64,000 bases of DNA from CAVSRC01 sp963798195 (GTDB lineage Bacteria; Pseudomonadota; Alphaproteobacteria; Rhizobiales; Kaistiaceae): contig CAWCSF010000010.1 in the NCBI GenBank assembly GCA_963798195.1, positions 1,488,001 to 1,552,000 of the forward strand. Reading direction: 5' to 3'. The notes under the pieces were generated by a model that was given only the letters and a program-made list of their open reading frames with translations, ran no database searches and had not been told where the DNA came from. Below are positions 36,885 to 45,522 of the stretch, in pieces. Numbering within the stretch: the stretch's first letter is position 1; each line of letters starts with the position of its first letter. A program made the position numbers and the translations under genes.

Positions 36885-38054
36885 ATGCCGACGGTGAAGG
36901 TCAACGACGTCGATCTCCACTACGAGTTGACAGGACCGCGCGGCGCGCCGGTCGTTGCCTTTTCAAACTCGCTCGGCGCGACACTGGAAATGTGGGACGG
37001 TGTTGTGCCGACGCTGAGCACGCGCTTCCAGTGCCTGCGCTACGACACCCAAGGACACGGCAGGTCGGGCGCCCGCGACGCGCCGACGACCATCGACGAC
37101 CTGGCCAGGGATCTTGCCGGGTTGCTCGACGCACTTTCGATCAAGCGCGCGCACATCGTCGGCCTGTCGCTCGGCGGCATGACGGCGCAGGTTTTCGCGG
37201 CCGCTTACCGGGATCGAACGGCCGGCCTGATTCTGATGGCGACGTCGCCGCACCTGCCACCACCCGACTTCTGGCAAAAGCGCGCCGCGACCGTGATCAA
37301 GGACGGCCCGGGCGCGGTCGTCGACGCCATCGTGCCCCGCTGGTTCACGGCCGGCTTCCAGAAACAGCACTCGGACGCCGTTAAGCTCACCCGTGAACAG
37401 TTCCTCTTGTCCGACCGCATCGGCTATGCCCGCTGCTGCGAGGCAATTGCCGACATGGACCTTCGGGAGACGATTGCGGCGATCGGGGCACCGACGTTGA
37501 TCATCGCCGGCGCCGACGATCCGGTGACGCCGCCCGCCATGGCGGAGGACATGCGGTCGCGCATCCCCGGAGCCGAGATGGTGGTCATCAGCAACTGCGC
37601 CCACCTGATTGCGGTGGAGCAGTCGGGCATCGCCAGCGCCCACATCGCAGCCTTCCTCGACCGGCACGCACCGGACGCACCGGACAAGGATTTCGCCAGA
37701 GGTCTGGCGATCCGCCGCGAGGTTCTGGGCGGCGCGCATGTCGACCGCTCGCTCGACAATGCCGGCACATTCGGCATGCCCTGGCAGGATTTCATCACCC
37801 GCGTCGCCTGGGGCGACATCTGGGGCGACGCGACCTTGCCGCGCAAGACGCGGTCGATGCTCACGCTGGTGATGATGATCGCGCTCCACCGGGAGGAAGA
37901 ATTCAAGCTGCACGTTCGCCCTGCCCTCGCCAACGGCGTCACGGTCGAGGAAATCCGCGCGCTGATCCTGCAGTCCGCCGTCTATGCCGGCATCCCCGCC
38001 GGAAACGCCGCCATGCGCTGGGTGCGCGAAGTTCTGGGAGACGAACTGAAATGA
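36885..38054 (+). CDS. pcaL: Fused 3-oxoadipate enol-lactonase / 4-carboxymuconolactone decarboxylase
   Basis: 389 residues. Residues 1-260 are the enol-lactonase (PcaD), an alpha/beta hydrolase with Ser nucleophile in VGLSLGGMTAQ and Asp/His in IAGADDPVTPP and SNCAHLIAVEQ. Residues ~265-389 are the carboxymuconolactone decarboxylase (PcaC) domain with MPWQDFITRVAWGDIW, LTLVMMIALHREEEFKLHV and QSAVYAGIPAGNAAMRW. The fusion (also called PcaL) performs both steps from carboxymuconolactone to 3-oxoadipate. Both active sites look intact. Confidence 0.94.
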   Translation: MPTVKVNDVDLHYELTGPRGAPVVAFSNSLGATLEMWDGVVPTLSTRFQCLRYDTQGHGRSGARDAPTTIDDLARDLAGLLDALSIKRAHIVGLSLGGMTAQVFAAAYRDRTAGLILMATSPHLPPPDFWQKRAATVIKDGPGAVVDAIVPRWFTAGFQKQHSDAVKLTREQFLLSDRIGYARCCEAIADMDLRETIAAIGAPTLIIAGADDPVTPPAMAEDMRSRIPGAEMVVISNCAHLIAVEQSGIASAHIAAFLDRHAPDAPDKDFARGLAIRREVLGGAHVDRSLDNAGTFGMPWQDFITRVAWGDIWGDATLPRKTRSMLTLVMMIALHREEEFKLHVRPALANGVTVEEIRALILQSAVYAGIPAGNAAMRWVREVLGDELK

Positions 38055-38073
38055 CCGCAAGGAGAGCCGCTTA

Positions 38074-38922
38074 ATGGCCGAGTTCCTGTCGCTTCACGAC
38101 GCCGTCGCCGCCAACATGAAAGACGGCGACGTGGTGGCCATGGAGGGGTTTACCCACCTCATTCCCTTCGCCGCCGGGCACGAGGTCATCCGCCAGGGTC
38201 GCACCGGGCTGACGCTGGTGCGCATGACACCCGACCTCATTTACGATCAGATGATCGGCATGGGTTGCGCCGACAAGATGATCTTCTCGTGGGGCGGCAA
38301 TCCCGGCGTCGGCTCACTGCACCGCATGCGCGACGCAGTCGAGAACGGTTGGCCGAAACCGCTCGCCATCGAGGAACATTCGCATGCTGCGATGGCCAAT
38401 GCCTTCGACGCCGGCGCCGCGAACCTGCCCTTCGCCGTCTTCCGCGGCTACAAGGGCGTCGGCCTGCCGGCCGTCAACAGCAACATCCGCTCGGTCACCT
38501 GCCCCTACACGGGCGAGGAGTTGGCCACCGTGCCGGCGATGCGTCCGGACGTCGCCGTGATCCACGCGCTCCGCGCCGACCGCGCCGGCAACGTGCTGCT
38601 CGAAGGCATCGTCGGCGTACAGAAACAGGTCGTGCTGGCGGCGAAGCGCTCCATCGTCACGGTCGAGGAAATCGTCGATAACCTTGACGCGCCCAGCCCC
38701 AATTCGGTGATCCTGCCGCACTGGACCGTCTCGGCGATCGCCGCAGTACCCGGTGGGGCATTTCCGTCCTATGCGCAGGGCTACTACAAGCGGGCCAACG
38801 GCTTCTACAAGACATGGGATGCGATCGCGCGAGACCGCGACACGTTCCTCGCGTGGATGAAGGAGAACGTCCTCGCCCAGAGCGCCGAAACATTCCGGCG
38901 ATATGCGGCGAAGGCGGCCTGA
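38074..38922 (+). CDS. pcaI: 3-oxoadipate CoA-transferase, alpha subunit
   Basis: 282 residues, class I CoA-transferase alpha subunit: DGDVVAMEGFTHLIPFAAGHE near the start, the glycine loop FSWGGNPGVGSLHR, and HALRADRAGNVLLEG. With PcaJ it activates 3-oxoadipate to 3-oxoadipyl-CoA using succinyl-CoA. It is the longer rhizobial form. The ATG at 38074 follows an AAGGAG-type ribosome site; pcaJ starts 3 bases after it ends. Confidence 0.9.
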   Translation: MAEFLSLHDAVAANMKDGDVVAMEGFTHLIPFAAGHEVIRQGRTGLTLVRMTPDLIYDQMIGMGCADKMIFSWGGNPGVGSLHRMRDAVENGWPKPLAIEEHSHAAMANAFDAGAANLPFAVFRGYKGVGLPAVNSNIRSVTCPYTGEELATVPAMRPDVAVIHALRADRAGNVLLEGIVGVQKQVVLAAKRSIVTVEEIVDNLDAPSPNSVILPHWTVSAIAAVPGGAFPSYAQGYYKRANGFYKTWDAIARDRDTFLAWMKENVLAQSAETFRRYAAKAA

Positions 38923-38925
38923 GCG

Positions 38926-39708
38926 ATGAGCGACACCCTCGCCTACACACGGACCGAGATCATGACGGTCGCGGCCGCGCGCGCGCTCCGCGATGACGAC
39001 GTCTGCTTCGTCGGCATCGGCGCCCCGTCGGCAGCGTGCAATCTCGCCCGCCTTACCCATGCGCCGAAGATCACGCTCATCTACGAGTCCGGCACGATCG
39101 ACACAAAGCCCGACATCCTGCCGCTGTCCATCGGCGACGGCGAACTGTGTGAAACCGCGCTGACCACCGTCTCGGTGCCCGAGATGTTCCGCTACTGGCT
39201 CCAGGGCGGCCGCGTCACGGTCGGCTTCCTCGGCGGCGCCCAGATCGACCGCTACGCCAACCTCAACACCACCGTCGTCGGCAGCTACGACAAGCCCAAA
39301 GTGCGCCTGCCCGGCGGCGGCGGCGCGCCGGAAATCGCGGCGAACTGCGGTGAGATTTACATCACCATGGCGATGTCGCCGCGGGCCTACGTCGCCAAGC
39401 TCGACTTCATCACCTCGCTCGGCCACGGCAACGGGCCGGGCAGCCGCGAAAAGCTTGGCCTCAAGACCAAGGGGCCGACAAAGATCGCCACCGACCTTTG
39501 CGTCATGGAGCCCGACCCCGAGACGCGTGAACTGACCGTCGTTTCTCTGCACCCGGGCGTCACCCGTGAAACGGCGCAGGCGCAATGCGGGTGGCCGCTG
39601 AAGTTCGCCGCTACGGTCAAGGAGACGCCACCACCAACGTCGGAAGAACTGAACGTCCTCCGCGCGCTGCAGGCCCGCACCGCCAAGGCTCACGGGGAAG
39701 ACGCATGA
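38926..39708 (+). CDS. pcaJ: 3-oxoadipate CoA-transferase, beta subunit
   Basis: 260 residues. Class I CoA-transferase beta subunit with the catalytic Glu in IYESGTIDTKPD, then VGFLGGAQIDRYANLNTT and the conserved RLPGGGGAPEIA. It pairs with the adjacent pcaI product. Its stop codon overlaps the ATG of the pcaF remnant (ATGA). Confidence 0.9.
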   Translation: MSDTLAYTRTEIMTVAAARALRDDDVCFVGIGAPSAACNLARLTHAPKITLIYESGTIDTKPDILPLSIGDGELCETALTTVSVPEMFRYWLQGGRVTVGFLGGAQIDRYANLNTTVVGSYDKPKVRLPGGGGAPEIAANCGEIYITMAMSPRAYVAKLDFITSLGHGNGPGSREKLGLKTKGPTKIATDLCVMEPDPETRELTVVSLHPGVTRETAQAQCGWPLKFAATVKETPPPTSEELNVLRALQARTAKAHGEDA

Positions 39709-39800
39709 GCCGCGACGCCTTCATCTGCGATGCGATGCGCACGCCCATCGGCCGCTATTGCCATTGGGGCGCCGCGCTGGCGATGGAACGGTTCGCCTGA
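39705..39800 (+). pseudogene. pcaF: pcaF (beta-ketoadipyl-CoA thiolase) remnant with large internal deletion
   Basis: A 31-codon frame. The first 18 residues, MSRDAFICDAMRTPIGRY, are the typical start of PcaF. The last, GAALAMERFA and stop, resemble the extreme C-terminus of PcaF (G-Q-G-x-A-L-A-x-E-R). The ~370 codons between, with both catalytic Cys residues and the His, are gone. It still overlaps the pcaJ stop, exactly where pcaF lies in related operons. Without another thiolase the pathway could not split 3-oxoadipyl-CoA. The deletion could be real or an assembly collapse. Confidence 0.78.
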
Positions 39801-39817
39801 GACACGAGGGAGACGAA

Positions 39818-40527
39818 ATGACGGAATACTCCGCTGAAGAGCCTCGAGGCGCACCCGAAATACCTGCATGCGCCCTACAACTCGACGGTCCTGCGCTCGC
39901 CCAAACGGCCGCTGGTCATCCTGCCGCATACGATGTCAGAGTTGACGGGGCCAATGTACGGCCACGAGGCTGTTCTGGAGAACGATACCGACCTGACCCG
40001 GCAGCACGCCGGCGAGCCCCTCGGCGAGCGCATCATCGTATCGGGGAAGGTGATGGACGAGGACGGCCGGCCAATCCCAAACACGCTGATCGAGATCTGG
40101 CAGGCGAACGCCGCCGGCCGCTATATCCATGTTCGGGACCAGCACCCCGCCCCGATCGACCCGAACTTCTCCGGCGCCGGCCGCTGCGTGACAGACGCAG
40201 AAGGCAACTACAAATTCACGACCGTGAAACCCGGCGCCTATCCCTGGAGGAACCACCACAACGCCTGGCGGCCGAACCACATTCACTTCTCGCTGTTCGG
40301 CCCGACCTTCCTGACGCGGCTCGTGACCCAGATGTACTTTCCCGGGCGATCCGCTGATCCCGCTCGACCCGATCGCCAATTCTGTGACCGACCCCAAGGC
40401 ATTGCAGCGCATGATCGCCACGTTCGACCTCGAGACCACCGTGCCCGAATGGGCGCTCGGCTACCGCTTCGATTTCATCCTGCGCGGCAGCAGCATGACG
40501 CCGTTCGAGGATCCGCATCATGACTAA
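39818..40527 (+). pseudogene. pcaH: Protocatechuate 3,4-dioxygenase beta subunit, two frameshifts
   Basis: Three frames must be joined. ATG at 39818 gives MTEYSAE, then one extra base near 39839-39841 shifts to the frame reading SLEAHPKYLHAPYN. That frame covers most of the protein: LPHTMSELTGPMYGHE, the binding region QANAAGRYIHVRDQHPAP, and WRNHHNAWRPNHIHFSLFG with the iron-ligand Tyr/His. A second extra base in CCCGGG (40341-40346) shifts to the frame reading DPLIPLDPIANSVTD and ending at 40527. Joined, the length and ligands are normal. The largest intact piece is 39933-40523 in the middle frame. Its end overlaps pcaG. Confidence 0.88.
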
Positions 40528-41113
40528 GCATGGCATCACACCGTCGCAGACCGTCGGACCGTTCTTCGCCTACGCGCTGACGCCGGACGACTACGACTAC
40601 GCGCCCCTGACCAGCAACGACCTCGTCACGGCGGACACGGTCGGCGATCCGATCCGCATCGAAGGCCGGGTCGTCGACGGCGAAGGACAGCCGGTGCCGG
40701 ATGCCTTTCTGGAGTTGTGGCAGGCCGACGGCGCCGGGCGCTTCGCCGGCCACGAAAACGGTGCCAAGCCGAACACAAGCTTCAAGGGGTTTGGCCGCGG
40801 CGCAACCGACGCCGATGGCCGATACAGCTTCCACACTGTGAAGCCGGGCGCCGTGCCGGGCCTCGAAGGCCGGACGCAGGCACCTCACATCAATGTCGGC
40901 TTGTTCGCGCGCGGCGTCCTGCGGCGCATGTTCACACGCATCTATTTCGAGGATGAATCCGCCAACACCGGCGATGCGATCCTGGAGCTCGTGCCCGAGG
41001 ACCGACGGCAAACGCTGATTGCCCGCCGCGACGGCACGGTCGACGGCGTACCGCGCTACGTCTTCGACGTCTGCCTCCAGGGCGACAACGAGACAGTATT
41101 CTTCGAGTCGTAG
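40520..41113 (+). CDS. pcaG: Protocatechuate 3,4-dioxygenase alpha subunit
   Basis: 197 residues: TPSQTVGPFFAYAL at the start (the signature of intradiol dioxygenase alpha chains), DAFLELWQADGAGRF, GRYSFHTVKPGAVPG, APHINVGLFARG. The alpha chain forms the ring-cleaving enzyme with PcaH but does not bind iron itself. It is intact, in contrast to pcaH. The ATG lies inside the last codons of pcaH (8-base overlap). Confidence 0.93.
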   Translation: MTKHGITPSQTVGPFFAYALTPDDYDYAPLTSNDLVTADTVGDPIRIEGRVVDGEGQPVPDAFLELWQADGAGRFAGHENGAKPNTSFKGFGRGATDADGRYSFHTVKPGAVPGLEGRTQAPHINVGLFARGVLRRMFTRIYFEDESANTGDAILELVPEDRRQTLIARRDGTVDGVPRYVFDVCLQGDNETVFFES

Positions 41114-41228
41114 GGCAAGACCTAGCCCACGGGATCGATGGCCCAGGCGTTCCCGCGGCATTTCGGCGCTAATCCGTCCCACGCCAAAGGCGATGCCGCG
41201 CGCCGAGAGGTGTGTTAGGAATCATTGC

Positions 41229-41245
41229 CCCGGCGGGTCGCCGGG
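41229..41245 (+). other. GC-rich hairpin after the pca operon
   Basis: A perfect 7-bp stem (CCCGGCG / CGCCGGG) with a 3-base loop, 115 bases after pcaG and ~40 before the VOC gene. No T-run follows. It may be a weak terminator of the pca operon or a leader structure of the VOC gene. Confidence 0.3.
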
Positions 41246-41283
41246 CCTCCCAAGACGAACAATAAAGACAAGGAAATCGTCCA

Positions 41284-41778
41284 ATGGCTGCCTTCAAGAG
41301 CCTCGGTCACATTGCCCTAAAATGCCGCGATCTGAATGCTTCGCTCGCCTTCTACGAGAAGCTCGGCTTCCCCGAATTCCTCCGCCTGAACGAGGAGGAT
41401 GGCCAGCCGTGGATCATCTACCTCCGGTTCAACGACGATCTGTACCTTGAGCTGTTTCCCGGCGCGCCGGACGAGCCGGCGCCCGGCCCGAACACCACTG
41501 GCGTCAACCATCTATCGCTGACGGTGGATGACATCGAAGTGGCTGAGGCGCACCTGAAGGAAGTCGGCATCCCCCTCACCCAGCCGCGCAAGGATACGCG
41601 CGGCCTGGATCGCAATCGCGGCATGTGGATCGCCGATCCCGACGGCAACCGCATCGAGATCATGGAGATGGCGCCGAACTGCATCCAGTACGAGGCGATC
41701 AAGGCGTTTCACGCCGGCAAGCCGCCCCACGCGCTATTGGCGCCGCGCTCGCCCCGGCCGCAGCAAAAGCAGACCTGA
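41284..41778 (+). CDS. VOC (glyoxalase/dioxygenase superfamily) protein
   Basis: 164 residues with paired beta-alpha-beta-beta-beta units: FKSLGHIALKCRDLNASLAFYEKLGF in the first half, GVNHLSLTVDDIEVAEAHLKE and WIADPDGNRIEIMEM in the second. Candidate metal ligands are His11, the Glu of LELFPG, His in VNHLS and Glu in IEIME. It resembles lactoylglutathione-lyase-like proteins, but the reaction is unknown. AAGGA precedes the ATG, and a strong terminator follows. Confidence 0.82.
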   Translation: MAAFKSLGHIALKCRDLNASLAFYEKLGFPEFLRLNEEDGQPWIIYLRFNDDLYLELFPGAPDEPAPGPNTTGVNHLSLTVDDIEVAEAHLKEVGIPLTQPRKDTRGLDRNRGMWIADPDGNRIEIMEMAPNCIQYEAIKAFHAGKPPHALLAPRSPRPQQKQT

Positions 41779-41800
41779 AGCAGACAGTCTCGGAATAGAA

Positions 41801-41836
41801 AAAGCCGGGCGGCAAGGCCGCCCGGCTTCGTGTTTT
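41801..41836. terminator. Bidirectional terminator between the VOC and ABC-transporter genes
   Basis: A perfect 12-bp stem (AAGCCGGGCGGC / GCCGCCCGGCTT at 41802-41813 and 41817-41828) with a 3-base loop. It is flanked by A-rich sequence on the left and a TTTT-containing stretch on the right, as expected for a terminator used by the convergent VOC and substrate-binding-protein genes. Confidence 0.9.
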
Positions 41837-41853
41837 GCGAATACGCGTTCGAA

Positions 41854-42792
41854 CTAGAACGGCAAATCCGGGAAGTAGAACTCTTTCGCGTTGTCCTTGG
41901 TGATCAGCGTGGCATCAAGGATGTAGCTGCCGCGGATCGGAACCTGATCAACCAGGCCGGCCACTGTCAGCTCAAGCGCGGTGCCCACCATCGCCGGCGG
42001 ATAGGCGACGTTCACCGGGATCATCTTGTCCCCGTCCATCACCCGCTTGACCATCTCCTTCATGCCGGCGCCGCCGATGACGTACTGGATGTCGGAGCGA
42101 TTGGCCTGCTTGATAGCCTCTTCCACGCCAACGACCATGTCGTCGTCCTGCGCCCAGACCACGTCGATCTTCGGATACTTGGTCAGGAAGTCCTGCATTA
42201 CCTTGAAGGCATCGTCACGCGACCAGTTGCCGAACTGCTTCTCGAGCACCTTCACGCCGCTGCCCGCGATCGCCTTGTCGAAGCCGTCCTGACGCATCTG
42301 ATCGATCGGGATCGGCAGGCCGCGGATGACGACCACCTGGGCATTGGGGGTCGTTGCCTTGATGTAGTCGCCGGCAACCGCACCAAGCTCGGGATTATCG
42401 CCACCGACATAAAGGTCCTGGTTCGACGGATCGGACAGGGCACGATCGACGATGGTGACGAAGATGCCCTTGTCGTGCACCGCCTTGATCGAGGCGGCGA
42501 GTTCGTCCGGGTTGTGCGGCAGGATGACCAGGGCGTTGATGCCCTGGGTCACGAGATCCTCGACGGCGTTCGCCTGCGAGGCGCCATCCGGCGAAGTCTT
42601 GACGATGATCTCCAGGTCCTTGTGGTTCGCCTGAAGCGCTTTCGCAATACGCTCGGCGTGGTACACGACGCCGCCCGTCCAGCCGTGGTCAGCGGCGGGG
42701 ATCGACACGGCAATCTTGACCTGCGCCTGGGCGCCAAAGGCTACGCCGACGCTCATCGCGACGGCAGCCAGTCCCAGCAACATCTTACGCAT
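41854..42792 (-). CDS. Sugar ABC transporter substrate-binding protein (CUT2, ribose type)
   Basis: 312 residues with a signal peptide cleaved after GAQA (about residue 23). Periplasmic binding fold of the RbsB type: IPAADHGWTGGVVYHAERIAKAL, NALVILPHNPDELAASIKAVHD, VVWAQDDDMVVGVEEAIK. It binds the sugar or polyol and delivers it to the permease encoded upstream. Ligand unknown. It is the last gene of the ATPase-permease-binding protein operon and ends at a strong terminator. Confidence 0.9.
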   Translation of the reverse strand: MRKMLLGLAAVAMSVGVAFGAQAQVKIAVSIPAADHGWTGGVVYHAERIAKALQANHKDLEIIVKTSPDGASQANAVEDLVTQGINALVILPHNPDELAASIKAVHDKGIFVTIVDRALSDPSNQDLYVGGDNPELGAVAGDYIKATTPNAQVVVIRGLPIPIDQMRQDGFDKAIAGSGVKVLEKQFGNWSRDDAFKVMQDFLTKYPKIDVVWAQDDDMVVGVEEAIKQANRSDIQYVIGGAGMKEMVKRVMDGDKMIPVNVAYPPAMVGTALELTVAGLVDQVPIRGSYILDATLITKDNAKEFYFPDLPF

Positions 42793-42860
42793 TCGCTACT
42801 CCTCCTAGGGGCCCAATGGCAAAGTTCGGGCGGCCCGTTGCTCCCGTGAAATCTTCCCTG

Positions 42861-43856
42861 TTACCGGCGCAGCAACGACCGCTGAACCAGCATTGCGACA
42901 ATAATGATCGCGCCCTGTACCGCGCCGATCAGGTATTCGCTGATGAAACGCGAAAGTACCATGATATTGCCGACAATCTCAAGAATGAACGCTCCGCATA
43001 TGGTTCCCCAGATGCGCCCGACGCCGCCGCGCAGCGCCGTTCCGCCAATGACGACCGCGGTAATTGCCTGAAGTTCCCACAGCAGGCCCGTGGTTGCCGT
43101 CGCGGAACCGAGCCGCGGAACATAGACCAGCACCGCTACCGCAACGCAGACACCCTGCACGACATAGGTGATCGTGCGAACGCCCCTCACGGCGATGCCG
43201 GAATAGCGCGCCACCTCCTCGTTCGAGCCGACGGCAATAACGTGGCGCCCAAAGGCGGTACGATCGAAGACGAACGCACCGACCGCCGCCATGATGAGAA
43301 TAAGCACCAGCGGAAACGGCACGCCGAAGATCGTTCCAAAATAGACCGGCCGGTAAAGATCACGGAGCTCAATGGAGCGCATCGTGATAGCCCCACCACC
43401 CGCAAGCCACGTCGTCAATCCCCGAAAGATGCCCATGGTGCCCAGCGTGGCGATGAACGGCTCGATCCGCCCAATCGTGACGATGACGCCGTTGAGCAGG
43501 CCGCAGGCGGCGCCGATTCCGACGGCAGCCGCCATCGCCATCGCAATTGCGAACACGCCATCGCCGAACACGCCCGTATTCATGAGCAGGATCATCAGGC
43601 TCGCGACAAAGGCGGCCATCGCACCGACCGAAAGATCGAGACCTCCAGCCGAGATGACGAAGGTAGCGCCGACGGCGATGATCGCGATGAAGGCGCTGCG
43701 CGTGAATACGTTGGTCAGATTGCCGAGCGTAAAGAAGCTGTCGTTGACGAAGATGCCGACGAGCATGAGAACCGCCAGTGCGACAAAGGGAGCGACAGCG
43801 GCCAGGTCCAGCTGGCCGAAGGCAATGCCGGCACGCTTCAGCGCGGTGTCGCTCAT
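42861..43856 (-). CDS. Sugar ABC transporter permease (CUT2, RbsC type)
   Basis: 331 residues from the ATG at 43856, which overlaps the ATPase stop by 4 bases; upstream open frame is shadow. About eight to ten membrane segments, with the family blocks LTNVFTRSAFIAIIAVGATF, SAGGLDLSVGAMAA, and near the end VVIGGTALRGGVGRIWGT. It is the inner-membrane channel of the transporter. Confidence 0.9.
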   Translation of the reverse strand: MSDTALKRAGIAFGQLDLAAVAPFVALAVLMLVGIFVNDSFFTLGNLTNVFTRSAFIAIIAVGATFVISAGGLDLSVGAMAAFVASLMILLMNTGVFGDGVFAIAMAMAAAVGIGAACGLLNGVIVTIGRIEPFIATLGTMGIFRGLTTWLAGGGAITMRSIELRDLYRPVYFGTIFGVPFPLVLILIMAAVGAFVFDRTAFGRHVIAVGSNEEVARYSGIAVRGVRTITYVVQGVCVAVAVLVYVPRLGSATATTGLLWELQAITAVVIGGTALRGGVGRIWGTICGAFILEIVGNIMVLSRFISEYLIGAVQGAIIIVAMLVQRSLLRR

Positions 43857-45442
43857 GCCATCTCTCCCGCCGCAACTGCCATTTCGCCAGTGTGAACGCC
43901 GGTAGCGTAGAACACGATCTCGTTCTCGTTCATTGCCTCGCCCGTAACCTCTCCAACAATCCTTCCGCCCCGCATCACCAGGATGCGATGGCATATGCCG
44001 ATCAGTTCTTGCATCTCCGACGAGATGACGATGATCGCTTTCCCGCGTTTCGCCAGTTCCGCAATGAACTTGTAGAGTTGCTGTTTGGTACCGATGTCGA
44101 TGCCGCGCGTCGGTTCGTCGATGATGATGACCTCGGGATCGAGCAGCATCATCTTGGCGAGCAGCAGCTTCTGCTGGTTGCCGCCGGAAAGCTGACCCGC
44201 CAGCATGTCGTGACGCGGCGCGCGGATATCGAACTCGCCGATGGCCGTCTCCAACGCGGCACTTTCCTTGGCGCGATCGAGGATCGGACCTCGGACGAAA
44301 TGATCCAGCGCCGCCAGTGTCAGGTTGGTTCGCAGGTCGCGGCTGAGAAGCAGGCCTTTACCTTTCCGATCTTCGCTCAGATAGACGATGCCGACGCGCA
44401 GGCTGTCGCGCACGTTCTGAAAAGTGACCGGCGTTCCCTTTAGCCGAACCTCGCCGCGATGTGGCCGAAGCCCAACCACGCCTTCAAGCAACTCGGTACG
44501 ACCGGCGCCAACGAGACCCGCAAAACCAAGGATTTCGCCCGGACGCACTTTGAAGGAAGCACCGGTGGCAAATCCCGGAACATCGAACGAGCGGACCTCC
44601 AGCACGGGCTCCGTCGAAACCTCCGGCGGCCGCTCAGGATAGAGGTTGGACATGTCGCGGCCCACCATCAGCCGGGCCATGTCGACCGGTTCCAGTTCGG
44701 CGGCCGGGCGGGTAGCGATGTGATTGCCATCACGCAGCACAGTGACGCGATCGGCAATCGCCTTCACCTCGTTCAGGCGATGCGAGATATAAAGGACCGG
44801 GACGCCCTTCGCCCGCAGGTCGCCGATGACCTTGAGCACGGCCTCGGTCTCGATAGGCGTCAGCGACGCCGTCGGCTCGTCGAAGATGACGACCCGGTGC
44901 GGGACGTTGAGTGCACGGGCGATCTGGATCAGCTGCCGCTGCGCGATCGAAAGGCGGGAGACGACGATGGTCGGATCGATATCGGCGCCAAGCCCCTGCA
45001 CAGCCGCAGTGGCGCGCTTGTTCATCTCGCGATCGTCGACCGTGATTCCGCGCCGAATCTCGCGGCCCATGAAGATGTTCTGGGCAACGGTAAGATGCGG
45101 TGCCAGCAGGATTTCCTGGTGGACCAGAACGATACCCATACGTTCTGCGCTAACCGGTCCCGAGAAATGAACTTCCTTGCCGTCAAATAGGATGGTTCCG
45201 CTGGTCGGCGTAAGGTGGCCGGCCAGAATCTTCATCAGGGTGGACTTGCCGGCGCCATTTTCTCCGACAACTGCGTGTACCTCGCCCGGCACCAGATCGA
45301 GCGAAATACCGCGCAGAACCTCAACCGGGCCGAAGGAATGGGAGATTTCCCGCGCTGCAAGCGTAGGCGCGATGTCCTGCTCTCCGTCCGGAATGATCGC
45401 CTCCCGCCCCTTGCCGCCGCTTTTCCGGTGATTTCTGTCCAC
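43853..45442 (-). CDS. Sugar ABC transporter ATP-binding protein (CUT2, RbsA type)
   Basis: 529 residues with two ABC domains. First: Walker A GENGAGKST, Walker B VVIFDEPTASL. Second: degenerate Walker A GLVGAGRTE, signature LSGGNQQK, Walker B VIIIDEPTRGIDIG. In the first domain the signature is LSIAQRQ. This asymmetry is normal for RbsA-type proteins. It heads the transporter operon; no sugar kinase or regulator gene accompanies it. Confidence 0.92.
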   Translation of the reverse strand: MDRNHRKSGGKGREAIIPDGEQDIAPTLAAREISHSFGPVEVLRGISLDLVPGEVHAVVGENGAGKSTLMKILAGHLTPTSGTILFDGKEVHFSGPVSAERMGIVLVHQEILLAPHLTVAQNIFMGREIRRGITVDDREMNKRATAAVQGLGADIDPTIVVSRLSIAQRQLIQIARALNVPHRVVIFDEPTASLTPIETEAVLKVIGDLRAKGVPVLYISHRLNEVKAIADRVTVLRDGNHIATRPAAELEPVDMARLMVGRDMSNLYPERPPEVSTEPVLEVRSFDVPGFATGASFKVRPGEILGFAGLVGAGRTELLEGVVGLRPHRGEVRLKGTPVTFQNVRDSLRVGIVYLSEDRKGKGLLLSRDLRTNLTLAALDHFVRGPILDRAKESAALETAIGEFDIRAPRHDMLAGQLSGGNQQKLLLAKMMLLDPEVIIIDEPTRGIDIGTKQQLYKFIAELAKRGKAIIVISSEMQELIGICHRILVMRGGRIVGEVTGEAMNENEIVFYATGVHTGEMAVAAGEMA

Positions 45443-45522
45443 CTTGCGTCGGCGCGATCATTGGCAATGCTTGCAAGGGCAGTCAAGGCAGGACAGCGGT
45501 ACGCCGCAGGTCGGCTGGGGCC

